Made by a program: the position numbers and the translations under genes. Under the pieces are notes generated by a model. The model made no database searches. It was not told where the DNA came from and saw only the letters and a program-made list of their open reading frames with translations. Of a stretch of DNA of 35,575 bases, positions 5,957 to 14,504 are shown one piece after another. How positions within the stretch are numbered: the first letter of the stretch is position 1; every line of letters begins with the position of its first letter. This DNA is from CAZBLK01 sp964492715 (GTDB lineage Bacteria; Bacillota; Clostridia; Lachnospirales; WRBF01): contig CAZBLK010000026.1 of NCBI GenBank assembly GCA_964492715.1, forward strand, positions 1 through 35,575, in the 5' to 3' direction.

Positions 5957-8869
5957 CTAATCGTCATCACCATAATAGCTATTCATCAAAACTTTTCTTG
6001 GCTTGCTTCCGTCTTCTGGGCCAACAACGCCACGTGCTTCCATTTCCTCAATAAGCCGTGCCGCCCTGTTGTAACCAATTCTAAACTGACGTTGAAGCAT
6101 AGACGCCGAAGCCTTTTCCTTTTTAATTACAAATTCTACAGCTTCTTCAAAAAGCTCGTCTGTGTCGTCACTAGCTTCTCCAAAGCTTTTTGGGGCTGTA
6201 ATTTTATCAATCATTTCTTGGTCGTAAACGTTGTCAGAGCCTACTTTTAAAAAGCTTACAACGCTTTCAACTTCTTTATCAGAAATAAAAGCACCTTGAA
6301 CTCGCAAAGGTTTGCTAAGCCCAACTGGGCAGAAAAGCATGTCGCCTTTGCCGAGCAGTTTTTCAGCACCTGTCATGTCCAAAACTGTGCGACTGTCCAC
6401 GCCAGACGAAACAGCAAACGCAAGCCTTGACGGAATGTTTGCTTTAATTAAACCTGTAATAACGTCAACAGATGGGCGCTGTGTTGCAATAATTAGGTAA
6501 ATGCCAGCGGCACGAGCCATTTGTGCCAAACGGCAAATAGAATCTTCAACTTCGCCAGGGGCAACCATCATTAAGTCTGCAAGCTCGTCAATGATAATTA
6601 CAATTTGCGGAAGCGTTTGCGCTTCGCCGCTTTCTTTAAGCATTGCGTTGTAGCCCTTTAGGTCACGCACACTTGATTCTGCAAAAAGCTTGTAGCGTGT
6701 AACCATCTCTTGAACTGCCCAATTTAAAGCGCCTGACGCTTTTTTCGGGTCAGTTACAACAGGAATTAACAAATGCGGGATTCCGTTATAAATGCTTAAC
6801 TCAACAACTTTTGGGTCAATCATCAAAAGCTTAATTTCGTCTGGTGATGAATTGTACAAAATGCTTATTACAATAGTATTTACGCAAACACTTTTACCAG
6901 AGCCTGTAGCACCTGCTATTAACAAGTGGGGCATTCTTGCAATGTCTGCTATAACAGCGTTTCCGGCAATGTCCTTGCCCAAAGCTACTGCAAGTTTAGA
7001 CGGAAACGCACGAAAAGCATCATCATCAAGCACTTCACGCAAGAAAACAGGGGTAACTTCTTTGTTTGGAATTTCAATGCCAACTACAGATTTGCCAGGA
7101 ACTGGTGCTTCTATACGAATACCGACTGCTGCAAGGTTTAAAGCCAAGTCGTCGGCAAGGCTTGAAATTTTGCTTACTTTAACGCCTTGCCCTGGTGCAA
7201 GCTCGTAACGTGTAACTGTTGGCCCTTGGCTAACTTCAACAACTTTTGCTTCAACTCCAAAACTTTTTAGCGTTTCTTCAAGCTTTCTTGAGTTTTCCAA
7301 AATAATTGCTCTTGAACCTACGTTGTGTGTTGAGGGGCTTTTCACTAGTAGGTCAATAGGCGGTTTAATGTAGCCTATGTACGGTTTGTTTTGAATTAAA
7401 CTTTCGTAGCTTTTGCTTGGGGTAACAGGCGCAGGCGAAATTACGCCGCTTGCTCTGTACTCGCTTATTTTTAAGCTGCTAGGCTTTTGCGGCTCAATTG
7501 TTTGGACACGCTCTTGAGGAACACGCATTTGCCTAAACGAAATTACGCTTTCCTCGTTTTTCGGCACTTTAGCATCAATAAAGGAAGGTAGCTGGCTTTC
7601 CTTTTTTATATTCAAATATTTTTCAATGCTGTTGTTTATTGTGTTGTTAATAGAATCAACGTCGTCTGTTTCGTACTCGTCAAAGTCTTCATCGTCAATT
7701 TCATCTTCTGAGTCAAATTCAAAATATTCTTCATCGTAGTAGTCGTCATTGTCGTTGTTATATACTTCTTCGTTTCTTCGTTTTGAAACGTTATAAATTT
7801 CTGAATAATCTTCGGCATTTTCAAAGTCCAGTTCTTCGTAATATACATCGTCGTATATCTTTTCTTCGGTTTCTTCTTCCTCGTCTGCGGCATTGTTTAC
7901 CCTTCTGCCAAAGTTATTGTACAGTGAAAGAATGCTGTCGTTTGCTTTTGCTGCTTCGTCCTCATCTATAACGCCATTTATTTTTATTGGAGTTTCAGAC
8001 ATTACAGGGTGAGTAAGTACGTTTTCTACACCTTCGCCTTCGTCATAAAAAACTTTTTTGCTTCTATCACGTTCCGAAATTACAAAGGTTTTTGCTTTCT
8101 TTAAACGCCCAGAGCTTTGAAGAATTTCTTCCATGGAAGACTTAGTTCTTCGTACAGGCGTACTTCTGTTTACTGCACGTGGAATTTTTATTACAGGCTC
8201 GTCGTCATCAAATTCATCATCAGCAAGACTGCCTTGCTCGTGCATGTTTATTCCGTCACGAACACGGTCGTATGCGTTCAAAACGGCGTCAAAAAACGAC
8301 CTGCCTGTTAAGAACATAAGAAGAACTAAAACAGAAACTATTGTAAAAAGGTAAGTTCCAACTTTGCCGATTAACCCAATAAAAAGATTGCCAATAATTG
8401 CGCCAAACAAACCACCATTATACACCGAGCCGCCTTTATAGCTTTTTCCGATATAATCAAAAAAGCCGTCATATGCAGCGTTAGGGTCGGCGCTAAGTGC
8501 GTGAACAAAGCTTAAAAGAAGGAAAAAAATTGCAGCTAAAAGAAAAAGCCGCAAAGTTCTCGGCCCGTTGTCTTTGCTTAAAAAAGCGTAAACCGAGCCG
8601 CCAATTAAAATGAAGGGAAAGAGATAAGCAAACAACCCAAAAAAGCCTATAAGTATCCCTCTAATAAAGTCGCCCAAAGCACCTGTTGCACCTTCTGCAA
8701 AAAGGCTAATTATTACAAGCAAACCAAAGGCTATTAAAACAATACAAATTATTTCACGCCTAATTGTGCCGCTTTCGTCTATTGCGGTTTTTCTTGTTCT
8801 AACAGGCGGCTTTTCAGCCGCTCTTTTTTCTGATGACTGTGGTCTTGCTGTCTTTTTTCGTGGGGACAT
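5957..8869 (-). CDS. ftsK: DNA translocase FtsK/SpoIIIE
   Basis: This 970-aa membrane-anchored hexameric motor pumps chromosomal DNA through the closing septum. An N-terminal basic tail is followed by about four TM helices (residues ~38-190). A very acidic, Asp/Glu/Tyr-rich linker spans ~290-420. The RecA-like motor follows, with Walker A GATGSGKSVCV near residue 651 and Walker B IVIIIDELADLMM near 756. The C-terminal winged-helix gamma domain (SMLQRQFRIGYNRAARLIEEME) recognises polar DNA sequences. Length is above the roughly 790 aa of Bacillus SpoIIIE because of the linker. The ATG follows a weak purine stretch, 45 bp after rsfS. Whether it acts in vegetative division or in sporulation cannot be told from sequence. 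Confidence 0.96.
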   Translation of the reverse strand: MSPRKKTARPQSSEKRAAEKPPVRTRKTAIDESGTIRREIICIVLIAFGLLVIISLFAEGATGALGDFIRGILIGFFGLFAYLFPFILIGGSVYAFLSKDNGPRTLRLFLLAAIFFLLLSFVHALSADPNAAYDGFFDYIGKSYKGGSVYNGGLFGAIIGNLFIGLIGKVGTYLFTIVSVLVLLMFLTGRSFFDAVLNAYDRVRDGINMHEQGSLADDEFDDDEPVIKIPRAVNRSTPVRRTKSSMEEILQSSGRLKKAKTFVISERDRSKKVFYDEGEGVENVLTHPVMSETPIKINGVIDEDEAAKANDSILSLYNNFGRRVNNAADEEEETEEKIYDDVYYEELDFENAEDYSEIYNVSKRRNEEVYNNDNDDYYDEEYFEFDSEDEIDDEDFDEYETDDVDSINNTINNSIEKYLNIKKESQLPSFIDAKVPKNEESVISFRQMRVPQERVQTIEPQKPSSLKISEYRASGVISPAPVTPSKSYESLIQNKPYIGYIKPPIDLLVKSPSTHNVGSRAIILENSRKLEETLKSFGVEAKVVEVSQGPTVTRYELAPGQGVKVSKISSLADDLALNLAAVGIRIEAPVPGKSVVGIEIPNKEVTPVFLREVLDDDAFRAFPSKLAVALGKDIAGNAVIADIARMPHLLIAGATGSGKSVCVNTIVISILYNSSPDEIKLLMIDPKVVELSIYNGIPHLLIPVVTDPKKASGALNWAVQEMVTRYKLFAESSVRDLKGYNAMLKESGEAQTLPQIVIIIDELADLMMVAPGEVEDSICRLAQMARAAGIYLIIATQRPSVDVITGLIKANIPSRLAFAVSSGVDSRTVLDMTGAEKLLGKGDMLFCPVGLSKPLRVQGAFISDKEVESVVSFLKVGSDNVYDQEMIDKITAPKSFGEASDDTDELFEEAVEFVIKKEKASASMLQRQFRIGYNRAARLIEEMEARGVVGPEDGSKPRKVLMNSYYGDDD

Positions 8870-8914
8870 TACATCATCAATTCCATTCCATATTAATTAC
8901 AATGAATTATAATT

Positions 8915-9277
8915 TTATTGTATGTCAACATGCTTTGCGTCGCTCCAAATACGCTCTAGGCTGTAGAATGCACGGCTTTCAGAATCAAAAATATGCACTA
9001 TAAAGTCGCTAAAATCAAGAAGAACCCAGTTTGCAGTAGACTTTCCTTCAGCTTGGCGAACGTGGTAACCAACTTCGTGAAGCTTTGCTTCGCACTCCTC
9101 CGCCATTGCTTTAACTTGGTTTACGTTGTTTCCGTCTGCAATAATAAAATAATCTGACAAAACGGAAAGACCACGAATGTCAAGAACAGTTATATTTTTG
9201 CCGAATTTATCGTCCAGTGCCTTGTAACAAACCTTTAATGCAGTTTGAATGTCGCTTTTGTTTTCATGTTTACTCAT
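8915..9277 (-). CDS. rsfS: Ribosomal silencing factor RsfS
   Basis: This 120-aa protein of the RsfS/Iojap family binds ribosomal protein L14 and blocks subunit joining when nutrients are short. Recognisable family sequence includes KNITVLDIRGLSVLSDYFIIADG, seen here as separate blocks, and WVLLDFSDFIVHIF near the C terminus. The AGGAGG for its ATG lies inside the last codons of the upstream nadD fusion gene, and the two genes overlap by 8 bp. The nadD-yqeK-rsfS order is typical of Firmicutes. Confidence 0.95.
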   Translation of the reverse strand: MSKHENKSDIQTALKVCYKALDDKFGKNITVLDIRGLSVLSDYFIIADGNNVNQVKAMAEECEAKLHEVGYHVRQAEGKSTANWVLLDFSDFIVHIFDSESRAFYSLERIWSDAKHVDIQ

Positions 9278-10484
9278 GAGAACCTCCTGTTTTTAAAAAA
9301 TAAAATTGCAAAGCCGAAACACCCATCGGGTGTACAGGCTTTTTACATACTGTAACAAAATCAATAGTTGCTTTAAGCCCTAAATATAGAGCTTTATCCA
9401 AATTGGAGTGGGCGAGCGAGCGAATTTTTGCAAGCCCTTCAAAAATTTCACGGCTAGGCTCAATTAAATCTGCAAGAAAAATTATTTTTTCCAGCAAAGT
9501 CATGTCTTCTCTGCCTGTTGTGTGAAACCTAATTGCGTTAAGTACATATTCATCTGAAATTGAAAACTCGCTTTTTGCAACTTCTGCGCCCAAATGCCCA
9601 TGCAAAAGGTCGGGTTGCTCTACTTGTAAGCTATCTGTTATTAAACCAAGCTTAGTTGCTTCCAAAACAATTTGGCTTTTTGGCATTTCCTTTGCAATGT
9701 CGTGCAAAAACGCTGCAACATAAGCCTTTTCCATGTTTTCGCCATAACGGTCGGCAAGCTTTAAAGCTTCGCTAACAACGCCAAGCGTGTGTATATAACG
9801 TTTTTCCGAAAGGGTTTCCTTTACCCGCAGCTTTATTTTTGTGAAGTCGGCAGAAAAAGCTTTGTTGTTGTACAATGAGTTTTTCCCTATATATTCGGAA
9901 ACTAAGTCTGGTATAAGGTATTTAACTGACATTTCTGTCCGAACTCTGCTTCTAATATCTGTTGAGGAAATTGACAAAGCAGGAATTTCCAAAAAATGAA
10001 TTTTTCCAGAATATTCTTTCCGAATGTGTACTGCATGTTCAAAAAGTTTTTCATGGCTGTAGCCAGGTCGTGTAACAGCGACAAACCGACACATTTTTAA
10101 AAGCTCCTCGGCGTCCTTCCAAGCAAGAAGCTGCAAAACAGCATCAGCACCTGTTATAAAAAAAATTTCTGTGCCATAATTGCACATTTTGCGAATTTCA
10201 GAAACAGTGTCGATTGTGTATGTTTCGCCTTTTCTGTCAATTTCAAGCCGTGAAACTGTAAAGTTTGGGTTTCCAGCAGTTGCAAGAACAGCCATTAAGT
10301 ACCTGTGTTCACCGTCTGTAATTTGCGAAGCGTCTTTAAACGGCTGCTTGCCTGTAGGCACAAACAAAACGTGGTCAATGTTAAACTCGTCACGGACAGC
10401 TTCGGCCGCAACTAAATGCCCATAATGTATTGGGTCAAAAGTGCCCCCCATTATTGCTATGCGCCTAAAATTTTTTAAATCCAA
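9270..10484 (-). CDS. nadD: Fused nicotinate-nucleotide adenylyltransferase (NadD) and HD-domain phosphohydrolase (YqeK)
   Basis: The 404-aa protein joins two enzymes that are usually separate neighbouring genes. Residues ~1-200 are NadD, which makes deamido-NAD from nicotinate mononucleotide. They carry the nucleotidyltransferase motif GGTFDPIHYGHL and the late ISSTDIRSRV. Residues ~210-395 are a YqeK-type HD domain with YIHTLGV, HD at 261-262, LHGHLGAEVA and IRFHTTG..MTLLEKIIFLADLIEP; such proteins hydrolyse diadenosine tetraphosphate symmetrically. The chosen start is TTG at 10484, five or six bases after AGGGGCG; the next ATG would cut into the IMGGTFDP strand. The joint is continuous with no frameshift sign. 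Confidence 0.93.
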   Translation of the reverse strand: MDLKNFRRIAIMGGTFDPIHYGHLVAAEAVRDEFNIDHVLFVPTGKQPFKDASQITDGEHRYLMAVLATAGNPNFTVSRLEIDRKGETYTIDTVSEIRKMCNYGTEIFFITGADAVLQLLAWKDAEELLKMCRFVAVTRPGYSHEKLFEHAVHIRKEYSGKIHFLEIPALSISSTDIRSRVRTEMSVKYLIPDLVSEYIGKNSLYNNKAFSADFTKIKLRVKETLSEKRYIHTLGVVSEALKLADRYGENMEKAYVAAFLHDIAKEMPKSQIVLEATKLGLITDSLQVEQPDLLHGHLGAEVAKSEFSISDEYVLNAIRFHTTGREDMTLLEKIIFLADLIEPSREIFEGLAKIRSLAHSNLDKALYLGLKATIDFVTVCKKPVHPMGVSALQFYFLKTGGSHE

Positions 10485-10659
10485 AAAATCGCCCCTATTA
10501 AATTAAAAGCAGCAAATTAAAGTTATATGTATTATACTACAAAAATGAAAAATTTACAAACGGATTTTTCGTTTTAATATATTACATGATTTTACAAAAT
10601 ATAAAGGTGAAAAAAAGCCTGTAAATTCTAAGGGAATTTAAGATGTGAGGAAAATAAAA

Positions 10660-10740
10660 GGAATTTAATATTGGTGGAAAGCCAAACAAATAAGCGTTTG
10701 GCTTTCCACCATAAATATCGTTTAAAAATGCAATTGCTAA
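10660..10740 (+). repeat. AGCAATTCC repeat copy C3 (degenerate) with perfect 15-bp hairpin
   Basis: The right end CGTTTAAAAATGCAATTGCTAA and the GCCAAAC..GTTTGGC centre match the C1/C2 family, while the left end is only GGAATTT. The centre is a perfect hairpin: GGTGGAAAGCCAAAC (10674-10688) against GTTTGGCTTTCCACC (10695-10709). It lies just downstream of pspC (minus strand) and may end that transcript, although no clean T-run follows. The remaining gap up to 10484 is AT-rich with nothing else recognised. Confidence 0.6.
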
Positions 10741-10745
10741 AGTAG

Positions 10746-10973
10746 TTAATTTCGGTTTGAAGGTTCGATAATGTCGTATTCAGACATTTCAGGCTCTCTT
10801 GGAATAACTAAGCAGCAAATAATATAAGTCAAAATTCCAAACCCTCCGAAAAAAGAAGCAAAAACCCAAACAAGCCTTACAAGCGTAACATCAATTTCAA
10901 GATATTTTGCAATACCTGCACATACGCCGTCAAGTTTTGTGTTTGTTCTTGATTTGTACAGTTTTTTTACCAT
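10746..10973 (-). CDS. PspC-domain membrane protein
   Basis: This 75-aa protein consists almost wholly of a PspC domain. The N-terminal KKLYKSRTNTKLDGVCAGIA is followed by YLEIDVTLVRLVWVFASF and one strongly hydrophobic helix (~residues 30-58), then a short polar tail. In proteobacteria PspC takes part in the phage-shock envelope-stress response. Stand-alone short PspC proteins are common in Firmicutes, and their role is less defined. A strong AAGGAGG precedes the ATG. It appears monocistronic. Confidence 0.9.
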   Translation of the reverse strand: MVKKLYKSRTNTKLDGVCAGIAKYLEIDVTLVRLVWVFASFFGGFGILTYIICCLVIPREPEMSEYDIIEPSNRN

Positions 10974-11057
10974 AACATTCCTCCTTTTATTATTATATAA
11001 TAATATACGATAAAAAAAGCACTTTGACTAGATGTTGATAAAAAAGTTTTAAGTTTT

Positions 11058-12428
11058 TTAACCAACCCTAGTCAAAAGCACAACACTTTCAACGTGCATA
11101 GTCATTGGAAACATATCAAAACCAGCAACGTCAACAACGTTAAAGCCACCCTTGCTCAAAGCGGCTACATCTCTTGCAAGAGTTGCAGTATCACATGAAA
11201 CGTATATTAACTTGTTAATGCTACTGCAATTTACAATAGCTTCAAGCAGTGCAGGGTGACAGCCTTTTCTTGGTGGGTCTACAATAACTACGTTTGGTTT
11301 AATTTCCTCGTCTGCCAAAAGTTCACCAACAACATTTTCGGCTAAACCCTCATAGAACTTGACGTTTTCAACACTATTTAATTCGGCGTTGTGCTGTGCG
11401 TCCAAAATGGAGTGGGGGACAGCTTCAACACCGTGAACTTCTTTGACGAGGTTAGAAACATAAATTGAAATTGTTCCAATGCCACAGTACGCATCAATTA
11501 CGACGTCATTTTTTTCAAGCTTGCCAAGCTCTACAACTTTTTTATAAAGATTTTCCGTTTGAGCAGGGTTTATTTGGTAAAAAGCGTTTGCCGAAATTCG
11601 GAACTTAAAATTACCAATATAATCATGGTAAAATGGCTCGCCCCAAAGCGCAATCGTCTCGCTTCCCAGCGTTGCACTGTTTCTTTCCTTATTAACATTA
11701 ATGCAAATGCTTTTCATTCCGTTCACTTTTTTAAGCGAAGAAATTAAGTGACCGCTGCTAGGAAGCTTGTCACCATTTATTACCAAAATAACCATTTGTT
11801 CTTTTGTTGTAAAACCAGCACGGTAAACAACATGCCGAATTAACCCTTCGCCTGTTTTTGGGTCGTACACTGGAATTTTACTTTTGTTTAAAAACTGCTC
11901 AACAATTTCAAGCGTTTGCTTTGCAGATTCATGCAAAAGCTTGCAGTCAGAAATTCTAATTACTTTATGGCTCTTTGGTGCGTAAAACCCTAAGTAAGTT
12001 CCATTTTCGTCACAGCCTACAGGAAATTGTGCGTTGTTTCTGTAATGAAAAGGGTTGTCCATTCCCAAAACTGAAACCTCGCCTAAATTGTAAGCACCAC
12101 CGATGCGCTTTAAGCTGTCGCTAATTCTCTTTTCTTTATACTTTATAGACTGCTCATAATCAAAAGACATTATGCTGCAACCACCGCACTCACCAAAATG
12201 CTCACAACTTGGTTTTACTCTAAAAGGCGAAGGCTCAACTATGTCAACGACTTCGGCGTTTCCAAAGCTTTTGCCAAGCTTTACAACCTTTGCCAAAACC
12301 ACCTCGTCAGGCAAAGCACCGTCAACAAACAATGTGAAGCCAGAAAACTTTCCAATGCCCTCACCGTTTACGCCAAGGTCTACTATTTTTACTTCATACG
12401 TTTTGTTTAATTCAACTATTTTTTCCAA
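11058..12428 (-). CDS. rlmD: 23S rRNA (uracil-C5)-methyltransferase, RlmD/RumA type
   Basis: This 456-aa SAM-dependent methyltransferase makes 5-methyluridine in 23S rRNA. It has an N-terminal TRAM domain (~residues 1-65) and iron-sulfur cysteines C75, C81 and C84 (CEHFGECGGC) with C157 as the likely fourth. The SAM-binding DAYCGIGTIS, VDPPRKGCHP and the catalytic cysteine in YVSCDTATLARD follow. The start is TTG at 12428, directly abutting the TAA of the preceding small ORF (TAATTG), which suggests translational coupling. Firmicutes paralogues can target U747, U1939 or both, so the exact site is not certain. It is the last gene of its operon. Confidence 0.92.
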   Translation of the reverse strand: MEKIVELNKTYEVKIVDLGVNGEGIGKFSGFTLFVDGALPDEVVLAKVVKLGKSFGNAEVVDIVEPSPFRVKPSCEHFGECGGCSIMSFDYEQSIKYKEKRISDSLKRIGGAYNLGEVSVLGMDNPFHYRNNAQFPVGCDENGTYLGFYAPKSHKVIRISDCKLLHESAKQTLEIVEQFLNKSKIPVYDPKTGEGLIRHVVYRAGFTTKEQMVILVINGDKLPSSGHLISSLKKVNGMKSICINVNKERNSATLGSETIALWGEPFYHDYIGNFKFRISANAFYQINPAQTENLYKKVVELGKLEKNDVVIDAYCGIGTISIYVSNLVKEVHGVEAVPHSILDAQHNAELNSVENVKFYEGLAENVVGELLADEEIKPNVVIVDPPRKGCHPALLEAIVNCSSINKLIYVSCDTATLARDVAALSKGGFNVVDVAGFDMFPMTMHVESVVLLTRVG

Positions 12429-12632
12429 TTAATGTAACCGCCCATCATCAATTTCATCTCTTTTTAACAAGTCACGAATTGCCTTTGCCAAAAGCTCCTC
12501 ATCACTTAATTTCAGCACCTTTGAATATGCGCTGTCTTTTTCACCAAAGTTTACCTGTTTCTTTTCTTTTTCCTTTTTTTCACGCTGTGTTTGTGGGGTA
12601 ATGTCTTTTGGACTCCATTTTTTAACGTCCAT
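12429..12632 (-). CDS. Small charged protein of unknown function
   Basis: I do not recognise this 67-aa ORF. It is very rich in Lys and Glu in the first half (QREKKEKEKKQVNF) and has a predicted short amphipathic helix near the end (SDEELLAKAIRDLLKRDE). It has no membrane segment, cysteines or known motif. Support for it being real comes from context: its ATG lies 2 bp after the stop of the nuclease C-terminal half and its TAA abuts the TTG of rlmD, so it closes the operon without gaps. Confidence 0.65.
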   Translation of the reverse strand: MDVKKWSPKDITPQTQREKKEKEKKQVNFGEKDSAYSKVLKLSDEELLAKAIRDLLKRDEIDDGRLH

Positions 12633-12634
12633 TT

Positions 12635-13213
12635 CTAATCCTCCGCACTATACTCGCAAACCGTGCCACGCATAAGGCAGTTTCTACAAGAATGGTAACT
12701 TGCTTTTGCAGTTCCTTTTCCGGTACACAACATTTGCCTCATTCCTTTAACAATGTGCAAAGCTTTTTTCCTTACATGCCTACGGTTTTTTACAACAAAC
12801 ATATAATCACTGTATATTAAACGCCCTTCTTTTGGTCTAATTCCAAACAAGTCTTCAAGAATTAAAAAGTAAGCAACAAGCTGCATAAGGTCGCCCTCAT
12901 GCGGAAGTGCTTCTTCACGAATTTTGCCACTTTTAAGCTCGACAGGAACTAACATTCCAGTAGCCCTGTGCTGAAAAATAAAATCTGGCTTTCCTTTAAG
13001 CCCATATTTTTTTGAAACCAAAAGCTTGCTGTAAATTACGCCTTTTTCAAGCTTATCTGGTTTTTGGTCAGAGTAAACAAGCCTGTAGCCAGAAATTAAA
13101 ATATTAGGAGGCTTTTTAACTATATCGTTTCCCAAATAAAGCCGCTTTATAATTACAAGAAAAAGCCATAAGGCGAAGGCAGAACCAAAAACAACATAGT
13201 ACCCTGCGGGCAT
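12635..13213 (-). CDS. Cas4/RecB-like nuclease, C-terminal half with N-terminal membrane anchor
   Basis: The 192-aa product starts with one TM helix (~residues 5-27). It continues as the C-terminal part of a PD-(D/E)XK nuclease of the Cas4/Dna2/RecB class: D77 in GKPDFIF, E92 and K94 in VPVELKSGK, and Q111..Y115 in QLVAYFLILEDLFG. Cysteines C176, C179 and C186 (CRNCLMRGTVC) have the spacing of the three C-terminal ligands of the Cas4 4Fe-4S cluster. The first cluster Cys and the catalytic His are missing here but are present in the upstream ORF (13226-13537). Its ATG is 12 bp after, and in frame with, the upstream TAG. A purine run AGGGGGGCG can act as ribosome binding site. No cas1, cas2 or CRISPR array is nearby. 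Confidence 0.8.
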   Translation of the reverse strand: MPAGYYVVFGSAFALWLFLVIIKRLYLGNDIVKKPPNILISGYRLVYSDQKPDKLEKGVIYSKLLVSKKYGLKGKPDFIFQHRATGMLVPVELKSGKIREEALPHEGDLMQLVAYFLILEDLFGIRPKEGRLIYSDYMFVVKNRRHVRKKALHIVKGMRQMLCTGKGTAKASYHSCRNCLMRGTVCEYSAED

Positions 13214-13225
13214 AACTTCGCCCCC

Positions 13226-13537
13226 CTATGTAAGCAGTATAATTACAGCAATAATAATAATTAAAACTACAGCAAGCTTAAAGGCAAAAGCCCAAGCTTG
13301 CTTGGCGTGTTTTATACGTGCGTTTTTCAAGTAGTTGTCATGAAACTCACGCCCTCTTTTAAAGTTGTCAAAAGTAGTTTGTGCTCTTTTTTTTGCAGGT
13401 TTTGCACGTTTTTTTTCTTTAACTTTAACAGAAGAAATATACTTTTTGCCGTACTTTCTTTCATAGTACCACTGATAAGGACAATAAATAAACCTGTTTA
13501 TTTCACTTGCAGAAATAACTTTGCTATCGTTGTACAT
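13226..13537 (-). CDS. Cas4/RecB-like nuclease, N-terminal half with C-terminal membrane anchor
   Basis: The 103-aa product begins VISASEINRFIYCPYQWYYE, the typical opening of Cas4-like nucleases with the first iron-sulfur Cys (C19). A basic linker and GREFHDNY follow, with H66 as the likely motif I histidine. It ends in a TM helix (~residues 82-102). It lacks the D, ExK and other Cys residues, which are in the next ORF. The two ORFs share a frame, separated by TAG plus 12 bases. The ATG overlaps the end of yhaM by 14 bp. The product could be half of a two-chain enzyme or the result of a nonsense mutation. Confidence 0.75.
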   Translation of the reverse strand: MYNDSKVISASEINRFIYCPYQWYYERKYGKKYISSVKVKEKKRAKPAKKRAQTTFDNFKRGREFHDNYLKNARIKHAKQAWAFAFKLAVVLIIIIAVIILLT

Positions 13538-14483
13538 CAGCTTTAAAATCCGACTTTCTTATATTTCGGGATAACGTTTTTTGGAAGCCAACCCAGTTGC
13601 CCTTTGTGTTGTCGTTCTCTATTATTTCTTCAAACATTTTAATTTTTGCGTCCATGTTGTCGGCACAATGCAAAATGAAAGCTTCAATAATTTTGGGTTG
13701 CTTTGGAGAACCAAACTCATATTCACCGTGGTGTGCAAGAATACAATGCTTTAACAAGCTTTTAAGCTCGTGGGGAAAGCCGCTTATTTTAGAAGCTTCG
13801 TCATGTATAAGCTCTGCACCCATCACTAAGTGCCCCAAAAGCTCGCCGTCGTCTGTGTAGTCATTTTCTGGAAATTCTGACAGCTCAAAAACTTTTCCAA
13901 TGTCGTGAAGCATAGCAACAGCAATTAAAATATCACGGTTAACATACTTATACCTTCCACTCATAAAGTCGCAAATTTGAACGACAGAAAGAGTGTGTTC
14001 GCAAAGACCACCCATGTAGCTGTGGTGCATATGCCTTGCTGCTGAATGTGATGTAAACGCTTTATTAACATGCTCGTTTTTAATGATTATGTTTTCCAGC
14101 AGTTGACGAATATAACTATTTCCGATTTTTTTTATATAATCAAGAATTTGCGCATAAAGCTGCGAAATATCTTTGTCAGTTGTCGGAATATAATCGGCTG
14201 GGTCAAACTCGCCTTCTGTGCTTTTTCTTATTTTAGTAATTTTAAGCTGCAAATCGTTTTGATACGTTAAAACAATCCCATCTATTTTAATGTACTCGTT
14301 TTCTTCAAAGCATTTAATGTCGTTTGATAACTCCCAAACTTTAGCATCAATAAAGCCTGTTTTATCCTGCAATTTCAACGAATAATACGTTTTCCCTGCA
14401 CGTGACTTTAAGCTTCGTTTTTCCTTGCACAAGTAATGACCTACAATGTGCTCATCTTCTTTAAAATCTTCAATATACCTCAA
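13524..14483 (-). CDS. yhaM: 3'-5' exoribonuclease YhaM (OB-fold plus HD domain)
   Basis: YhaM-family proteins are Firmicutes 3'-5' exonucleases acting on RNA and single-stranded DNA. The N-terminal OB-fold (YYSLKLQDKTGFIDAKVWE) is followed by an HD hydrolase core with HHSYMGGLCEHTLSV, AMLHDIGKV, LGHLVMG and LAHHGEYEFGSP. I place the start at TTG 14483 because GGAGGG lies five bases upstream and the resulting 319 aa fits the roughly 314-aa Bacillus protein. A longer frame opens from another TTG at 14519 but would run into the palindrome. The 3' end overlaps the nuclease N-half by 14 bp. Confidence 0.93.
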   Translation of the reverse strand: MRYIEDFKEDEHIVGHYLCKEKRSLKSRAGKTYYSLKLQDKTGFIDAKVWELSNDIKCFEENEYIKIDGIVLTYQNDLQLKITKIRKSTEGEFDPADYIPTTDKDISQLYAQILDYIKKIGNSYIRQLLENIIIKNEHVNKAFTSHSAARHMHHSYMGGLCEHTLSVVQICDFMSGRYKYVNRDILIAVAMLHDIGKVFELSEFPENDYTDDGELLGHLVMGAELIHDEASKISGFPHELKSLLKHCILAHHGEYEFGSPKQPKIIEAFILHCADNMDAKIKMFEEIIENDNTKGNWVGFQKTLSRNIRKSDFKADVQR

Positions 14484-14504
14484 ATTAACCCTCCGTGTTT
14501 TGTA

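Noticed and set aside
6312..8354. Plus-strand ORFs opposite ftsK, and similar ones opposite nadD, pcrA, pfkA and prfB
   Set aside because: They are antisense shadows of strongly coding frames, with composition dictated by the real gene and no family match.
12635..13537. CRISPR-Cas locus suggested by the Cas4-like nuclease
   Set aside because: No cas1, cas2, effector genes or spaced direct repeats occur in the window. Cas4-like nucleases are common outside CRISPR systems.
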